DNA from: Neorickettsia risticii str. Illinois
Lineage (GTDB): Bacteria > Pseudomonadota > Alphaproteobacteria > Rickettsiales > Anaplasmataceae
Assembly: GCF_000022525.1 (NCBI RefSeq)
Contig: NC_013009.1
Span: forward strand, 682,001 to 746,000
DNA length: 64,000 nt
Reading direction: 5' to 3'
The notes under the pieces were generated by a model. It made no database searches and was not told the DNA's origin. It saw nothing but the letters and a program-made list of their open reading frames with translations. The translations under genes were made by a program, and so were the position numbers. Positions 8,278 to 19,062 of the stretch are shown here, piece after piece; positions within the stretch are counted from its first letter, which is position 1, and the number at the start of each line of letters is the position of its first letter.

Positions 8278-10362
8278 AAAGTTCCTGGACAGGATCTCAA
8301 AATCACATAATTCATTTAAAGTTTCACTTATTGAGAGTAACAAACCGATGCGATTCTTCCTAAGTTCAGGATCTTCAACATTAACAAGTACACTATCCAT
8401 AAAAACCGTGATCGGCTTTAAAAGATCAGCACACCGTGAAAATGCCATTTCGAAATTACGCTCCTTTAGGGCATTACAAAAAAGTGACTGAAAAACCTCA
8501 AACTCTTGTACAAGGCTCACCTCTTCTGGCAGAACGAGTACTTTTTTACTAAACTTTGCTTTAGCAGAACCAGAAAAGCCCTTAAGGATACCCATCATCC
8601 TTTTGTGAAGCTGCACGAATTCAGCACCATCAGCTTGCTTAAGCCATTCAGAAATAGCAATACACTTCTCAGTTAGCACTAGAGGACGCGTGATTCCACC
8701 ACTAACCGCAGCAAAAACTGCTTGGCTCACACCACTTTTAAGTAGTAGCGCCTTCAGGCGCTCGGAAAAGAAACTTAATGTGAAATTCACAACATCATCT
8801 TTCCGCTGCTTCTCTTCATCAGAGCTAGCACCAATTTTTTTGATAAGAGAAAAAAATAAAGACGAGGGATACAAATCAATCGCTTTCATTAAGAAAACCT
8901 GGAGTGGGACATCCAGTTTATTTTCTATGATGATACGCAACACACCAATAGCTGCACGCCTTATACCAAGCGGATCACGAGTGGAAGTAACTTTCTCTTT
9001 TACGCTGATCAAGCCAACTAAAGTATCTATTTTATCAGCTAGTGCAAGCGTCACTGTGACAGGAGCATTCGGGCAAACATCTGCCGCATCAACGGGCAAA
9101 TAGTGATCCCTAACTGCATCAATAATTTCAACATCTGTCTCACCACCAAGGTTTAAGTAGTGAGAACCTACAAACCCAGCCAGTTTAGGAAAATCACGGA
9201 CAAACGTCGTCAATAAATCCAGCTTGGCGAGCTCAGCTGCTTCTTCCACCTTTATAATGGAAGCGTTCGGTACCCAAAACGCAATAAATTTCGCCAATGC
9301 CCTGACACGTTGTACCTTCTCACGAAAGCTACCCAATTTCTTGTGAAAAATTAGCTGTTTCAGTTTTGGCCCCAGTTCACATAGAGGAGTCTTGGAATCA
9401 ATCAGAACCATGGATGCTGCATCAGCCAATCTTGCTGTAATCACGCGCTCATATCCTCTAATTGGTGCATTACTAGAAATCGAACTCACAACCACAAATT
9501 TATTCAGCAATCTACCATTTTTTGACACCGGAAAAACCTTCTGGTGAGAAACAATAACTGTTTCTACGATACACTCATGGAGATCCAGAAATGATTGCGG
9601 GAATGATCCCATGAGCACATTAGGCGATTCGGTAATTCCAACAACCTCACTTAATAACTCCTCCGTCACGCAGACAGAAAATCCATGCTCGGCTTCTAGT
9701 TGAGATATTTGCGCTTTGATGAGATTCTCCCTTTCAAACTGTGACAGAACAACACCACCCTTCATTAAAAGGGACTTATATTCCTCAGCAGACGTGATTT
9801 TGATTTTCTTCAAGGCTGGGTCAACATGCGCGCCTATCGTTACTGCACCTGCAGTATAATGATGGAACTGCACGGGAATGACAGATTTTCCAAGCATGCA
9901 AACAATGCTTTTTATTGGTCTGATCCAGTTTAGAGAATAATTTCCCCATCGCATTGACCTAGGCCATGAAAAACTCCTAAGTATATCCTCAGTACGTTGT
10001 CTCATGACCTCATCTATACAGAGCACTTTTCCTACAACTGGAGCAAAATAATATTCTTTATTTCCAATACTCTTGATATATAGATTCGAAGCACTCGTGC
10101 CCATTGAGGTGGCGAATCTCTCCACAACCGAAAGATCTGAACCAACACTTGGACCCTTTTTATCAACTTTTTTATTAACAGGATCGCTGTTTACATCGTC
10201 TATGAGTACTGCTATTCTCCTGCAACTAGTAAAGACTTCTATCTTTCCAACACTTAGGTCCTTCGTAGCAGACGAAAAAAGGTCAAAAAAACTTTTCTGT
10301 GCATAACTTTGGAGAGCTGCGGGTATTTCTTCAGACAAAATTTCTAGAAGAAACTTAGGCAC
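8272..10362 (-). CDS. glyS: Glycyl-tRNA synthetase beta subunit
   Basis: The beta subunit of the alpha2-beta2 bacterial glycyl-tRNA synthetase supplies tRNA recognition. It opens with the family signature PKFLLEILSEEIPA. The central region contains the HD-type segment around LTTFVRDFPKLAGFVGSHY. The C-terminal DALR-like anticodon-binding domain includes FMDSVLVNVEDPELRKNRIG. At 696 residues it is of usual length. The start is GTG at 10362, overlapping the end of glyQ by eight bases, so the two are translationally coupled. Confidence 0.95.
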   Translation of the reverse strand: MPKFLLEILSEEIPAALQSYAQKSFFDLFSSATKDLSVGKIEVFTSCRRIAVLIDDVNSDPVNKKVDKKGPSVGSDLSVVERFATSMGTSASNLYIKSIGNKEYYFAPVVGKVLCIDEVMRQRTEDILRSFSWPRSMRWGNYSLNWIRPIKSIVCMLGKSVIPVQFHHYTAGAVTIGAHVDPALKKIKITSAEEYKSLLMKGGVVLSQFERENLIKAQISQLEAEHGFSVCVTEELLSEVVGITESPNVLMGSFPQSFLDLHECIVETVIVSHQKVFPVSKNGRLLNKFVVVSSISSNAPIRGYERVITARLADAASMVLIDSKTPLCELGPKLKQLIFHKKLGSFREKVQRVRALAKFIAFWVPNASIIKVEEAAELAKLDLLTTFVRDFPKLAGFVGSHYLNLGGETDVEIIDAVRDHYLPVDAADVCPNAPVTVTLALADKIDTLVGLISVKEKVTSTRDPLGIRRAAIGVLRIIIENKLDVPLQVFLMKAIDLYPSSLFFSLIKKIGASSDEEKQRKDDVVNFTLSFFSERLKALLLKSGVSQAVFAAVSGGITRPLVLTEKCIAISEWLKQADGAEFVQLHKRMMGILKGFSGSAKAKFSKKVLVLPEEVSLVQEFEVFQSLFCNALKERNFEMAFSRCADLLKPITVFMDSVLVNVEDPELRKNRIGLLLSISETLNELCDFEILSRNFS

Positions 10363-11272
10363 AAGACCCCTCCTGTTCTACAAAGAGCTCACAACACTGC
10401 TTCACCAAGCCCCTGATATCCAAGATGTACTTAGCTCGTTCACTGACGCTTATGAAGCCCCTAGAATCCATAAGATTCAATATATGGCTTGTCTTGACGC
10501 AATGGTCGTATGCAACAAGTGGCAACTTTCTCTCTATAAAAATTTTTGCTTGGGCAGCATTATCGTTGAATTGACTCAACAAGAGCTCATACTCATAGGA
10601 CTCCAGGGCCGCAATGGAAAATTGACGCTCATTTTCGCCATAGACCTCCATATACTTCACAGTGTCCTTGGAATAGAGCAAGTTTCCCACATTGTCAACA
10701 TCCTGCATATACATTGCAATCCTCTCCAAGCCGTAGGCCAGCTCTCCAGGAATACTACTTAGCGCGACCCCACCAACCTGCTGCATGTATGTAAACTGCG
10801 AAATCTCCATTCCATCACACCAGACTTCCCAACCCATACCCCATGCACCTACACTCGGATTCTCCCAATCATCTTCAACGAAACGTATATCATGATTACG
10901 TATGTCGATACCGACGTGTTTTAGGCTATCTAGATAAAGGTCCTGTAAATTATCTGGGGAAGGTTTTATAAGCACTTGGTACTGGTGGTGTTGATACAAT
11001 CTATTTGGGTTCTTTCCATATCTCCCATCGGCCGGACGTATTACGGGTTGAACATAAGCAATCTTTGCATCCTTAGCTGAAATAGAAGAAAAAATTGTTG
11101 CAGGATGCAGAGTCGCGGCACCAAGCTCACTCGTATAGGGAAGCAAGATAGAACAACCGTATCCACTCCAATACTCTTCCAATTTTTTTATAAGACTGTA
11201 GAAACTACTTATGGACATCACAAGCCCAAGTATTAAGAGCTCAGTATAAACCAAAGGTAAGGAGACATTCAA
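10355..11272 (-). CDS. glyQ: Glycyl-tRNA synthetase alpha subunit
   Basis: The alpha subunit carries the class II catalytic core that activates glycine. Conserved blocks are EYWSGYGCSILLPYTSELGAATLHPATIF, split here across residues 33-61, YVQPVIRPADGRYGKNPNR, and GMEISQFTYMQQVGG. The normal family N-terminus matches residue 19 onward, where an ATG at 11218 offers an alternative start. The ATG at 11272 is retained because AAGGTGA stands five bases before it, the better ribosome-binding site. The price is an 18-residue hydrophobic extension (LPLVYTELLILGLV) unusual for GlyQ. It follows aatA by 35 bases and is probably co-transcribed with it and glyS. Confidence 0.93.
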   Translation of the reverse strand: MNVSLPLVYTELLILGLVMSISSFYSLIKKLEEYWSGYGCSILLPYTSELGAATLHPATIFSSISAKDAKIAYVQPVIRPADGRYGKNPNRLYQHHQYQVLIKPSPDNLQDLYLDSLKHVGIDIRNHDIRFVEDDWENPSVGAWGMGWEVWCDGMEISQFTYMQQVGGVALSSIPGELAYGLERIAMYMQDVDNVGNLLYSKDTVKYMEVYGENERQFSIAALESYEYELLLSQFNDNAAQAKIFIERKLPLVAYDHCVKTSHILNLMDSRGFISVSERAKYILDIRGLVKQCCELFVEQEGSCA

Positions 11273-11307
11273 TCACCTTACCTTGGGAAATTAACGACTA
11301 ATAATCC

Positions 11308-12501
11308 TCATTTGAGCACTTTGAACGCATTAACTATACGCACACAAGCTTGCTCCAGCAGATCCATTGACAAGGCATAAGAGATCCTGAAATATCCTGG
11401 TACTCCAAATTCCTCGCCAGGCACAACCGCAACAGCATGTTCCTCAAGAAGATATTCCGCTACATCAGAATCCGTTTTTAATTCAAAACCACTAGGACTC
11501 CTTTTGCCGAAGAAGCCCGAGCAACGGAGAAAAAGGTAAAACGCACCATCTGGTTTATAACAACACAACTCAGGCAACACAGAAAGCATCTCAACAGCCT
11601 TATTTCTTTTCCTTTCAAAAACAACAAGTCTATCAGAAAGAACCTCTTGTCCAGAGCGCAGTGCTCCTATAGCGGCAACCTGTGCTATCGTACATACACC
11701 AAATGTACTGTGCTCCTGTAACCTACAAACTAGAGAAATAACTGTCTTATTTGGAATAGCGGCATAACCCACTCTCCAACCGGTCATAGCATAACATTTA
11801 GAAACACCGTTCACCAAAATTATGCGCTCCCTCAACTCCGGCGCAACATTGGCAATATTGAGAAAGTTAGACTCCGAATAAGTGATATGCTCGTATATGT
11901 CATCGGATATGATATAAACCTGCGGATGCGCTTTCAGGACATTTGCCAACTCTCTGAGTTCATTTTCATCGTAGCACACCCCAGATGGATTATTAGGAGA
12001 GTTAATCAGTATTGCCTTGGTTTTTGTGTTCAGTGCTTCCTGTATTGCCGTGATATTCATTTTAAACTTTTCTGTGCTTGGCACGACAACAGGCTTACCT
12101 GAAAAGATGCGCACCATTTCGCAATAGGAAACCCAATAAGGAGCAATAAGCACAACTTCATCCTCGGGATTAAGGAGGGCACCAAGGATATTATACAACA
12201 CTTGCTTTGCACCATTACTCACGACAATTTCATGCGGTGAATAATGCAAGGCATTATCACGAGCAAACTTCGCAGCAATCTCCTCGCGGAGCACCATTGT
12301 TCCAGCAACCGGAGAATAATTATCATCACAATCTTTTATGGCCTGTATAGCCATTTCCTGCCCTAAGAAAGGTGTAGAAAAGTCGGGCTCTCCTATACAC
12401 AAGGATATCACATCCCTTCCACGCGCCTTCAACTCACGCACCCTACGCGCAGCCTCAGCCGTCGCAGAAGGTTTAATGCTCTCAATCTTTTTTGACAACA
12501 T
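11308..12501 (-). CDS. aatA: Aspartate aminotransferase, class I, PLP-dependent
   Basis: This cytosolic enzyme transfers the amino group between aspartate and 2-oxoglutarate, linking the TCA cycle to amino acid pools. The 397-residue protein is a fold-type I aminotransferase. It begins with the substrate-arm region ISLCIGEPDFSTP, has NSPNNPSGVCY in the middle and the PLP lysine in VSKCYAMTGWRVGYAA. The late FRISYALS contains the carboxylate-binding Arg. It resembles the Rickettsiales and thermophile subgroup of aspartate aminotransferases; some members also act on prephenate, so exact substrate range is inferred. It heads the aatA-glyQ-glyS unit. Confidence 0.9.
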   Translation of the reverse strand: MLSKKIESIKPSATAEAARRVRELKARGRDVISLCIGEPDFSTPFLGQEMAIQAIKDCDDNYSPVAGTMVLREEIAAKFARDNALHYSPHEIVVSNGAKQVLYNILGALLNPEDEVVLIAPYWVSYCEMVRIFSGKPVVVPSTEKFKMNITAIQEALNTKTKAILINSPNNPSGVCYDENELRELANVLKAHPQVYIISDDIYEHITYSESNFLNIANVAPELRERIILVNGVSKCYAMTGWRVGYAAIPNKTVISLVCRLQEHSTFGVCTIAQVAAIGALRSGQEVLSDRLVVFERKRNKAVEMLSVLPELCCYKPDGAFYLFLRCSGFFGKRSPSGFELKTDSDVAEYLLEEHAVAVVPGEEFGVPGYFRISYALSMDLLEQACVRIVNAFKVLK

Positions 12502-12735
12502 AAATCAAAACTCAATTAAATAAATTTGCCCCTTCCTCAAAACACGGACTTTTGAGTCCTTTGTCATATTTGGCAACACATGAAGTAAGCAACAACAATA
12601 GGCAGATGGATAAGACTCGCATTGTATGGCATCTCGAAAACAGCTCAATTCTAAGTCAGCAGAACTGATCTTTCAACAAATGAACAAAAAATGTGCCCGA
12701 TGAGTTGCGCACGTAACAGTAATTTGAATCCTAGT

Positions 12736-12754
12736 TCACGAAACTGTTTCGTGA
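12736..12754. promoter_or_regulatory. Perfect dyad TCACGAAA-CTG-TTTCGTGA upstream of ssb
   Basis: Eight-base arms at 12736-12743 and 12747-12754 are separated by three bases. The dyad lies 38 bases before the ssb start codon. No T-run follows, so it is unlikely to be a terminator. Its symmetry and position suggest a protein-binding operator, although a short RNA hairpin is also possible. It does not resemble the alphaproteobacterial LexA box (GTTC-N7-GTTC). Confidence 0.4.
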
Positions 12755-12792
12755 TACTCTTTTAAGCCGTCCGGATGTGTATAGGATATAAT

Positions 12793-13248
12793 ATGATTAA
12801 CAAAGTTATTTTGATCGGCAACCTTGGTAAAGACCCGGAAATACGCACTATGGCTAATGCAAAGCAAGTGGCTACTTTCTCATTGGCAACAACCGAAAAT
12901 TGGAACGATAAAAATACGGGGGAACGTGTTTCAAAAACTGAATGGCATCAGGTAGTTGTATTCAACGAGCCTCTAATCAAGGTGATAAGTAACTACGTAA
13001 ATAAAGGTACTCGGTTGTACATCGAAGGTTCACTCCAAACAAGGAAATGGACGGATAACAATGGCATTGAGAGATACACAACCGAAGTTGTGCTAAACCC
13101 ATTTAATTCGGTTTTAAAGATACTCAGCCCGCAGGGGAGCACTGAAACCCATTATTCCGGAACTCCGTCCAACAACACAAGATCTGATTTGGGAACACCA
13201 GCAGCCCATGTTAATGACGTCTTAGATGATGACGATATTCCCTTTTGA
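12793..13248 (+). CDS. ssb: Single-stranded DNA-binding protein
   Basis: SSB coats single-stranded DNA in replication, repair and recombination. The OB-fold occupies about residues 1-110, starting with [18 protein letters not shown] and including [12 protein letters not shown] and [12 protein letters not shown] flexible linker follows, ending in the acidic tip DDDDIPF that recruits partner proteins. The product is 151 residues. The ATG at 12793 gives the canonical N-terminus and has AGGA at 12782-12785; an in-frame ATG at 12775 would add six residues. The gene stands alone, convergent with coq9. Confidence 0.95.
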   Translation: MINKVILIGNLGKDPEIRTMANAKQVATFSLATTENWNDKNTGERVSKTEWHQVVVFNEPLIKVISNYVNKGTRLYIEGSLQTRKWTDNNGIERYTTEVVLNPFNSVLKILSPQGSTETHYSGTPSNNTRSDLGTPAAHVNDVLDDDDIPF

Positions 13249-13383
13249 TTGAGAACCGTTTTTACGAGACGTGCTTTTGGCTTCGGATTCAGTTGCTAGG
13301 ACTTTGCACATGAGCTTATGTATTGATCAAGCGGAGTGTGGAACTGTGAAAATTGTTTAATGTGCACCCACATCAAACGTGCA

Positions 13384-13974
13384 TCAGTTGTACCTTTCCA
13401 TTTTCTCAATTAGTCTCGCCTTAATCTTTGCGAACGCAACAATGTTTTTTATTCTCTTTCTTAGAAAGTCCCTACTTTTTTCGAAGCCATCTGAATAATC
13501 GTCAGCAAACTTAGCCATAAAAAGTGAATTTAAGGCCATTAGCGTGGCTCTTTTACTGTAAAAGGAGAAACCTGTGGCAATATCACCAATAGCATGCCAT
13601 AGAGAATCAGATAAAGAAAACGAGCATCGCAGTGACTCGATAGAGTTTCCAGGTTTGAGCGCGAAACAAAACTTTGCTTTAATAAATTGTCTGTAGTTTT
13701 TAAATTCCGAGTACACTAGTGCCCTATTCCATAGAACAGATTCTATCTTTTGCGAAACTCCTCCAACTGTGTAGTCCGAACAAAGCAACGCCTTCTGCGT
13801 TACGTAATCTTCAAAAAATTCGAGAAACGTCACAATGCTCTCATTGTAGCGATACAGAAGATCCTCCGTTTGAGTCTCCTTTGCTGCAAACAACAACGCG
13901 GAATAATTCAACCCCATGAAATGGACAACATCAACAAATTTAGTTGTCAACTTTACAAACCTATCATCTTTCAT
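13384..13974 (-). CDS. coq9: COQ9 family ubiquinone biosynthesis protein
   Basis: COQ9 proteins bind lipid and support the COQ7-type hydroxylation step of ubiquinone synthesis. The family signature is the C-terminal half, SDSLWHAIGDIATGFSFYSK followed by RATLMALNSLFMAKFADD, which matches the Trp-x-x-x-GD-x-x-T-x-F-x-x-Y-x-KR pattern. The N-terminal half is divergent and TetR-like in outline. The ATG at 13974 (196 aa) is preferred to an in-frame TTG three codons earlier. It lies just downstream of tal and may be the last gene of the atpD-atpC-tal-coq9 transcript. ubiA elsewhere in the window serves the same pathway. Confidence 0.8.
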   Translation of the reverse strand: MKDDRFVKLTTKFVDVVHFMGLNYSALLFAAKETQTEDLLYRYNESIVTFLEFFEDYVTQKALLCSDYTVGGVSQKIESVLWNRALVYSEFKNYRQFIKAKFCFALKPGNSIESLRCSFSLSDSLWHAIGDIATGFSFYSKRATLMALNSLFMAKFADDYSDGFEKSRDFLRKRIKNIVAFAKIKARLIEKMERYN

Positions 13975-13989
13975 GAGTAGCAAAAGAAC

Positions 13990-14634
13990 TTACTTATCAC
14001 GTTTGGCCTCTTTATAGTCTCTCATAAAAATCTCCAGACCCTTATCGGTAAGTGGATGCTCAAACATTTGTTTCAGGATTTTCACCGGCACGGTTACTAC
14101 GTGTGCCCCAAGTTTCAAAGACGTGAGTACATGTTCTACACTTCTGATGGAGGCAGCAAGTATCTTCGTTTCATACCTATCCTCATACAGCTGAGCAATT
14201 TCATCTATCAGTAGTACACCCTGATGACCAATATCATCGAGGCGTCCAATGAAAGGTGAAACAAAATCGGCACCTACGCTAGCAGCAAGGACCGCCTGAG
14301 CAGCAGAAAAACAAAGGGTAATATTCACCATACACCCACGTGCTTTCAGTTTGGAAGCAGCTCTTATGCCATCTTCAGTGCATGGAAGTTTGACAACAAC
14401 ATTTTTTGCGATACCAGACAGGTGCAAACCTTCATCTACCATTTCAGATGAGGTAATAGACACAACTTCAGCACTCACAGGACCACGTACAATATTACAA
14501 ATTTCGCTAATAACATCCTCATGTCTGCGCCCCGACTTACTAATAAGAGTCGGATTAGTTGTCACACCACTCACGAGACCCAGCTCTACAGCTGACCTTA
14601 TCTCATCTAAATTTGCTGAATCAATAAAGAACAT
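13990..14634 (-). CDS. tal: Transaldolase of the short TalC/fructose-6-phosphate aldolase type
   Basis: A 214-residue TIM-barrel class I aldolase of the short transaldolase family, which transfers dihydroxyacetone units in the non-oxidative pentose phosphate pathway. The N-terminal MFFIDSANLDEIR and GVTTNPTLISKSG are diagnostic. The Schiff-base lysine is in NVVVKLPCTEDGI, and SPFIGRLDDIGHQG forms the phosphate site. Short members may be transaldolases or fructose-6-phosphate aldolases; transaldolase is more likely in Rickettsiales because it supplies ribose phosphate for nucleotide synthesis (prs and purL are in this window). The start lies three bases after the atpC stop. Confidence 0.9.
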   Translation of the reverse strand: MFFIDSANLDEIRSAVELGLVSGVTTNPTLISKSGRRHEDVISEICNIVRGPVSAEVVSITSSEMVDEGLHLSGIAKNVVVKLPCTEDGIRAASKLKARGCMVNITLCFSAAQAVLAASVGADFVSPFIGRLDDIGHQGVLLIDEIAQLYEDRYETKILAASIRSVEHVLTSLKLGAHVVTVPVKILKQMFEHPLTDKGLEIFMRDYKEAKRDK

Positions 14635-14637
14635 ACT

Positions 14638-14973
14638 TCAGGCCTCCATTTGCTTAACCACACGAGCAACTACTTCAGCATCGCGGTAACGTTTTAAAAA
14701 TTCTTCGTCCACTAGTTCGATATCCAGTACGGTCTCGGCTGTTAGAACATATGTTTTGTCTTGGATCCTTAGAACTGCACCCTCAACAAAAAATTTCTTC
14801 TTTATCCCATCAGCAAGAACCAGAAAGATGAGTCCATTTTTCAATGCAAAAACAGACGGTTCATGCCCTGTAAGAACAACGAATCTCCCACTATCTGTAT
14901 CACCCCCCAAACTCACGACGTGCAACTTTCTGCACTCAAGGGGAGTAAAAATACTAAGCTCAAAAGTGGACAT
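14638..14973 (-). CDS. atpC: ATP synthase F1 epsilon subunit
   Basis: The epsilon subunit forms part of the central stalk and couples rotation in F1Fo ATP synthase. The 111-residue product corresponds to the N-terminal beta-sandwich (FELSIFTPLECRKLHVVSLG, then FVVLTGHEPSVFALKNGLI). The C-terminal helical hairpin is reduced to a short helix (DEEFLKRYRDAEVVARVVKQM), a common state in alphaproteobacteria. It starts directly after the atpD stop. Confidence 0.9.
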   Translation of the reverse strand: MSTFELSIFTPLECRKLHVVSLGGDTDSGRFVVLTGHEPSVFALKNGLIFLVLADGIKKKFFVEGAVLRIQDKTYVLTAETVLDIELVDEEFLKRYRDAEVVARVVKQMEA

Positions 14974-16410
<1,437 letters not shown>

Positions 16411-16536
16411 TTAGAGATCACTCAGGATCACATTGTAAGGTATACACAAACTTTTTCAAATCCCTGGGACACACAGCAACTTTGCACGAAATCCAACAGA
16501 CAAGACAAAAACAGTCCTTCGAAAACGCAAGCGTCT

Positions 16537-19062
16537 CTACTTCTTAAACATTTGACAACGTACACGAATCACACCTGCACCACCACCCTGTTGCACCTCA
16601 TCAGGAACTTTGTCAGGACTATCAGCATTACTCCGGACACAGTATTTAGCTGGACAACCACCTCTGCCATATTTAGCAGTTTTCTTACATTCAACCCACT
16701 GTTTGTCAGAATGTAAGCCCGCTTGTGCTAACGCATTCTTCTCTCCTTCATTTTCACGCTCGAGCGCTGTACATATGGCTTCTTCGGGCTCGGTATAAGA
16801 TGGTTGACGCGTCTTTAGATCATAATACGGAACAGACGAGTGACACGGCAAAAGCGCTAATTTTCCAATAACAGATGGTTTATAGACTTTATTTATAAAC
16901 CTGTCCTCAAATTCACTACCAAACCGATTAAATTCGTCCTTCTCAGGTGTAGCAGCCTGGTGCACTTTACCACCACGCGCAGCAATCAAAATGCTACAGT
17001 GCTCTTTCAGATACTCCTGATTGCGAGGGTCTGCCCTCAAACATCCAGAACCACCATCAGCAGAAGAACTTGAATCACACTCGTAGTCTTTATCACCGGT
17101 TACACGAGGATTATAACGTTTCTCAAAACTATCCTTATCACATACGTAAAGAATCGAATCTCCACCATCATTTTCACCGTCTTTTTCACCACCTCCAAGA
17201 CCGACCAGGGGGAGCAAAACCTGATCCGAAGCTAAGATATTCATAAAATCCTTCGTGATCATTCTAACCGCCACATACTCACCGGAATTGCCTCCGCTCA
17301 TACCACTACCAGCAGAACCACCACCTAGTGCTTCTATTTCAACTATATCACAACTTGCATAACTACCATTTTCACCCTCCCAGAATGGATCAATGGTGAC
17401 CCTGTTATGCGCTTTTTCGCGATAATTCGGCGCTTTTACTTTCTGTCCACCGCCCTTAGCAGGGGAATCAATGACAGCCCTATAGTCATAACAGAGACCA
17501 TCTTCTTTTTCGAAAAAGCACAGACCCTTGTATAGTGGCGTAGCAGGAACATAACATGGACCACCTCCACACTGGTTTAGTGAGTACCTGTTCTTGTCAT
17601 AATCGTCAGGCAAAAAAAACGCTATCCCTTCAAAATTAGAAAACCGGGTAACGGCATATTGCACACCTTGGGAAAGATGTTCTAAGGAATAAAAAGGTCT
17701 GTTACAAGAGCCCTTTCCATCTAGATCCCCCTTAAGACAGTATACCGCCTGTTCCTCATATCTATAATTAACAACCTTAGTTTCAGACTCCGCTTTATAA
17801 AAACCCGTCCGCCTATCAAATGTTAGACTGTCCAGAACTGACTGCTCCGTATGTGGAATATCTAACGCACGTTCTTCAGATGGCATACTCTCACCATCCT
17901 TGATTCTATAAGGGATAAATTTTTTGATATTTTCTCTAAATAATCTTATTCTATCGTTGACAACAGTCATATATTCTTGAGGTAGGGAGAGTACATCCTT
18001 TGGACAGAGCACATTTCCATCTGGATCATTAACGTAACGCAATCTTGGTTGGTAGCCAGATGGACATACCTCAGCTCCTTCATTTTGGCAATGCAGATCA
18101 CCCTCATTGCCTATAGAGAACTTTCCGTCACCACAAATAGGATGTGTTTTCTCGCTACCAGAATCTTCAGATTTATTCTCTACGCAAATATACCCACCAA
18201 CGAAAAACCCTTTCTGGCAGAGCGGACCAGCACATTTGTCTTGCTCTTCTTTTTTTACAATGAGAGGTCTAAGGTACGGAATTGTTTTTTTACCAATGCA
18301 CAGACCAGAACCACTTTCACAAATCCTTAAACCCGAATAATCCGTAGAACCATACCTATTAAAACAATGTTCTCGTTGAGCCTCACTTTCTCCACCAAAA
18401 ACTTGGACCACTCTTGCACATATCTGATTCCTTGTCAGCCTTTTTTCGACTATGATCGGACCCGCCTTACCCCCTTCACTGTGGATCACTTGCCTGTGAC
18501 TTTTGTAGTCCGTTGGATCTGGATAGTCGATGTTATACGTACTCATGTCATTCAAAGTTGAGACCACTACACGCAGCTTAGGATGCATGTAGTCAGAAGA
18601 CCGCACTGGAACAACAGTCACCCTAGGCAAGTTGCCAAGTGTCTCAAAAAACGTCGGTGGCATAGGAAGTGGAATCAACATCACACACCCGAGCGGCATC
18701 CCATCAATTGCAGTTTTTTTATCACAAACCGTAACCTGCCTTGCACACAAACACTCCTTAGTGTAGTTTACGCTTTCTGAACTGCTCCAATCCGTGCAGA
18801 CATCGGTTGGTTTTTTGAAACAAGACTTATCGCACCAAGCAGCTTTCGCACGCACGTTTGTGGGGAAAATATACTTACAATCATTAGCGGTAAGGGTCAC
18901 GAAATCAGAGGTTGTCGTTGAATATACATTAATTGCGGGTTCCACAAAGCTACCTGTATCGTATTCAGGTAAAGAAACTGGCTGCTTAGACTTGCACAAA
19001 GCCCCCCTCGGAGAGCAAAGACATAGAAAAAACAAAAGCAAGAGAAATTTCTTCAGTTGCAT
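16537..19062 (-). CDS. Large Cys-rich secreted protein linked to the virB2-virB4 cluster
   Basis: An 841-residue protein with an N-terminal hydrophobic signal sequence (MQLKKFLLLLFFLCLCSPRG) and no other membrane helix, so it should be periplasmic or surface-exposed. It has many cysteines, often paired (CDKSCFKK, CQKGF, CGGGPC), suggesting disulphide bonds. At about residues 578-640 a Gly-rich section (EIEALGGGSAGSGMSGGNSG, later VGLGGGEKDGENDGGDSILY) resembles Gly-rich beta folds of surface and phage-tail proteins. The C-terminus ends GGGAGVIRVRC. The stretch GMPLGCVMLIPLPMPP recalls the extracytoplasmic regions of rickettsial VirB6-like proteins, which is impression only. The ATG at 19062 overlaps the virB4 end by ten bases, so the two are probably coupled. 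No function is assigned. Confidence 0.75.
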   Translation of the reverse strand: MQLKKFLLLLFFLCLCSPRGALCKSKQPVSLPEYDTGSFVEPAINVYSTTTSDFVTLTANDCKYIFPTNVRAKAAWCDKSCFKKPTDVCTDWSSSESVNYTKECLCARQVTVCDKKTAIDGMPLGCVMLIPLPMPPTFFETLGNLPRVTVVPVRSSDYMHPKLRVVVSTLNDMSTYNIDYPDPTDYKSHRQVIHSEGGKAGPIIVEKRLTRNQICARVVQVFGGESEAQREHCFNRYGSTDYSGLRICESGSGLCIGKKTIPYLRPLIVKKEEQDKCAGPLCQKGFFVGGYICVENKSEDSGSEKTHPICGDGKFSIGNEGDLHCQNEGAEVCPSGYQPRLRYVNDPDGNVLCPKDVLSLPQEYMTVVNDRIRLFRENIKKFIPYRIKDGESMPSEERALDIPHTEQSVLDSLTFDRRTGFYKAESETKVVNYRYEEQAVYCLKGDLDGKGSCNRPFYSLEHLSQGVQYAVTRFSNFEGIAFFLPDDYDKNRYSLNQCGGGPCYVPATPLYKGLCFFEKEDGLCYDYRAVIDSPAKGGGQKVKAPNYREKAHNRVTIDPFWEGENGSYASCDIVEIEALGGGSAGSGMSGGNSGEYVAVRMITKDFMNILASDQVLLPLVGLGGGEKDGENDGGDSILYVCDKDSFEKRYNPRVTGDKDYECDSSSSADGGSGCLRADPRNQEYLKEHCSILIAARGGKVHQAATPEKDEFNRFGSEFEDRFINKVYKPSVIGKLALLPCHSSVPYYDLKTRQPSYTEPEEAICTALERENEGEKNALAQAGLHSDKQWVECKKTAKYGRGGCPAKYCVRSNADSPDKVPDEVQQGGGAGVIRVRCQMFKK

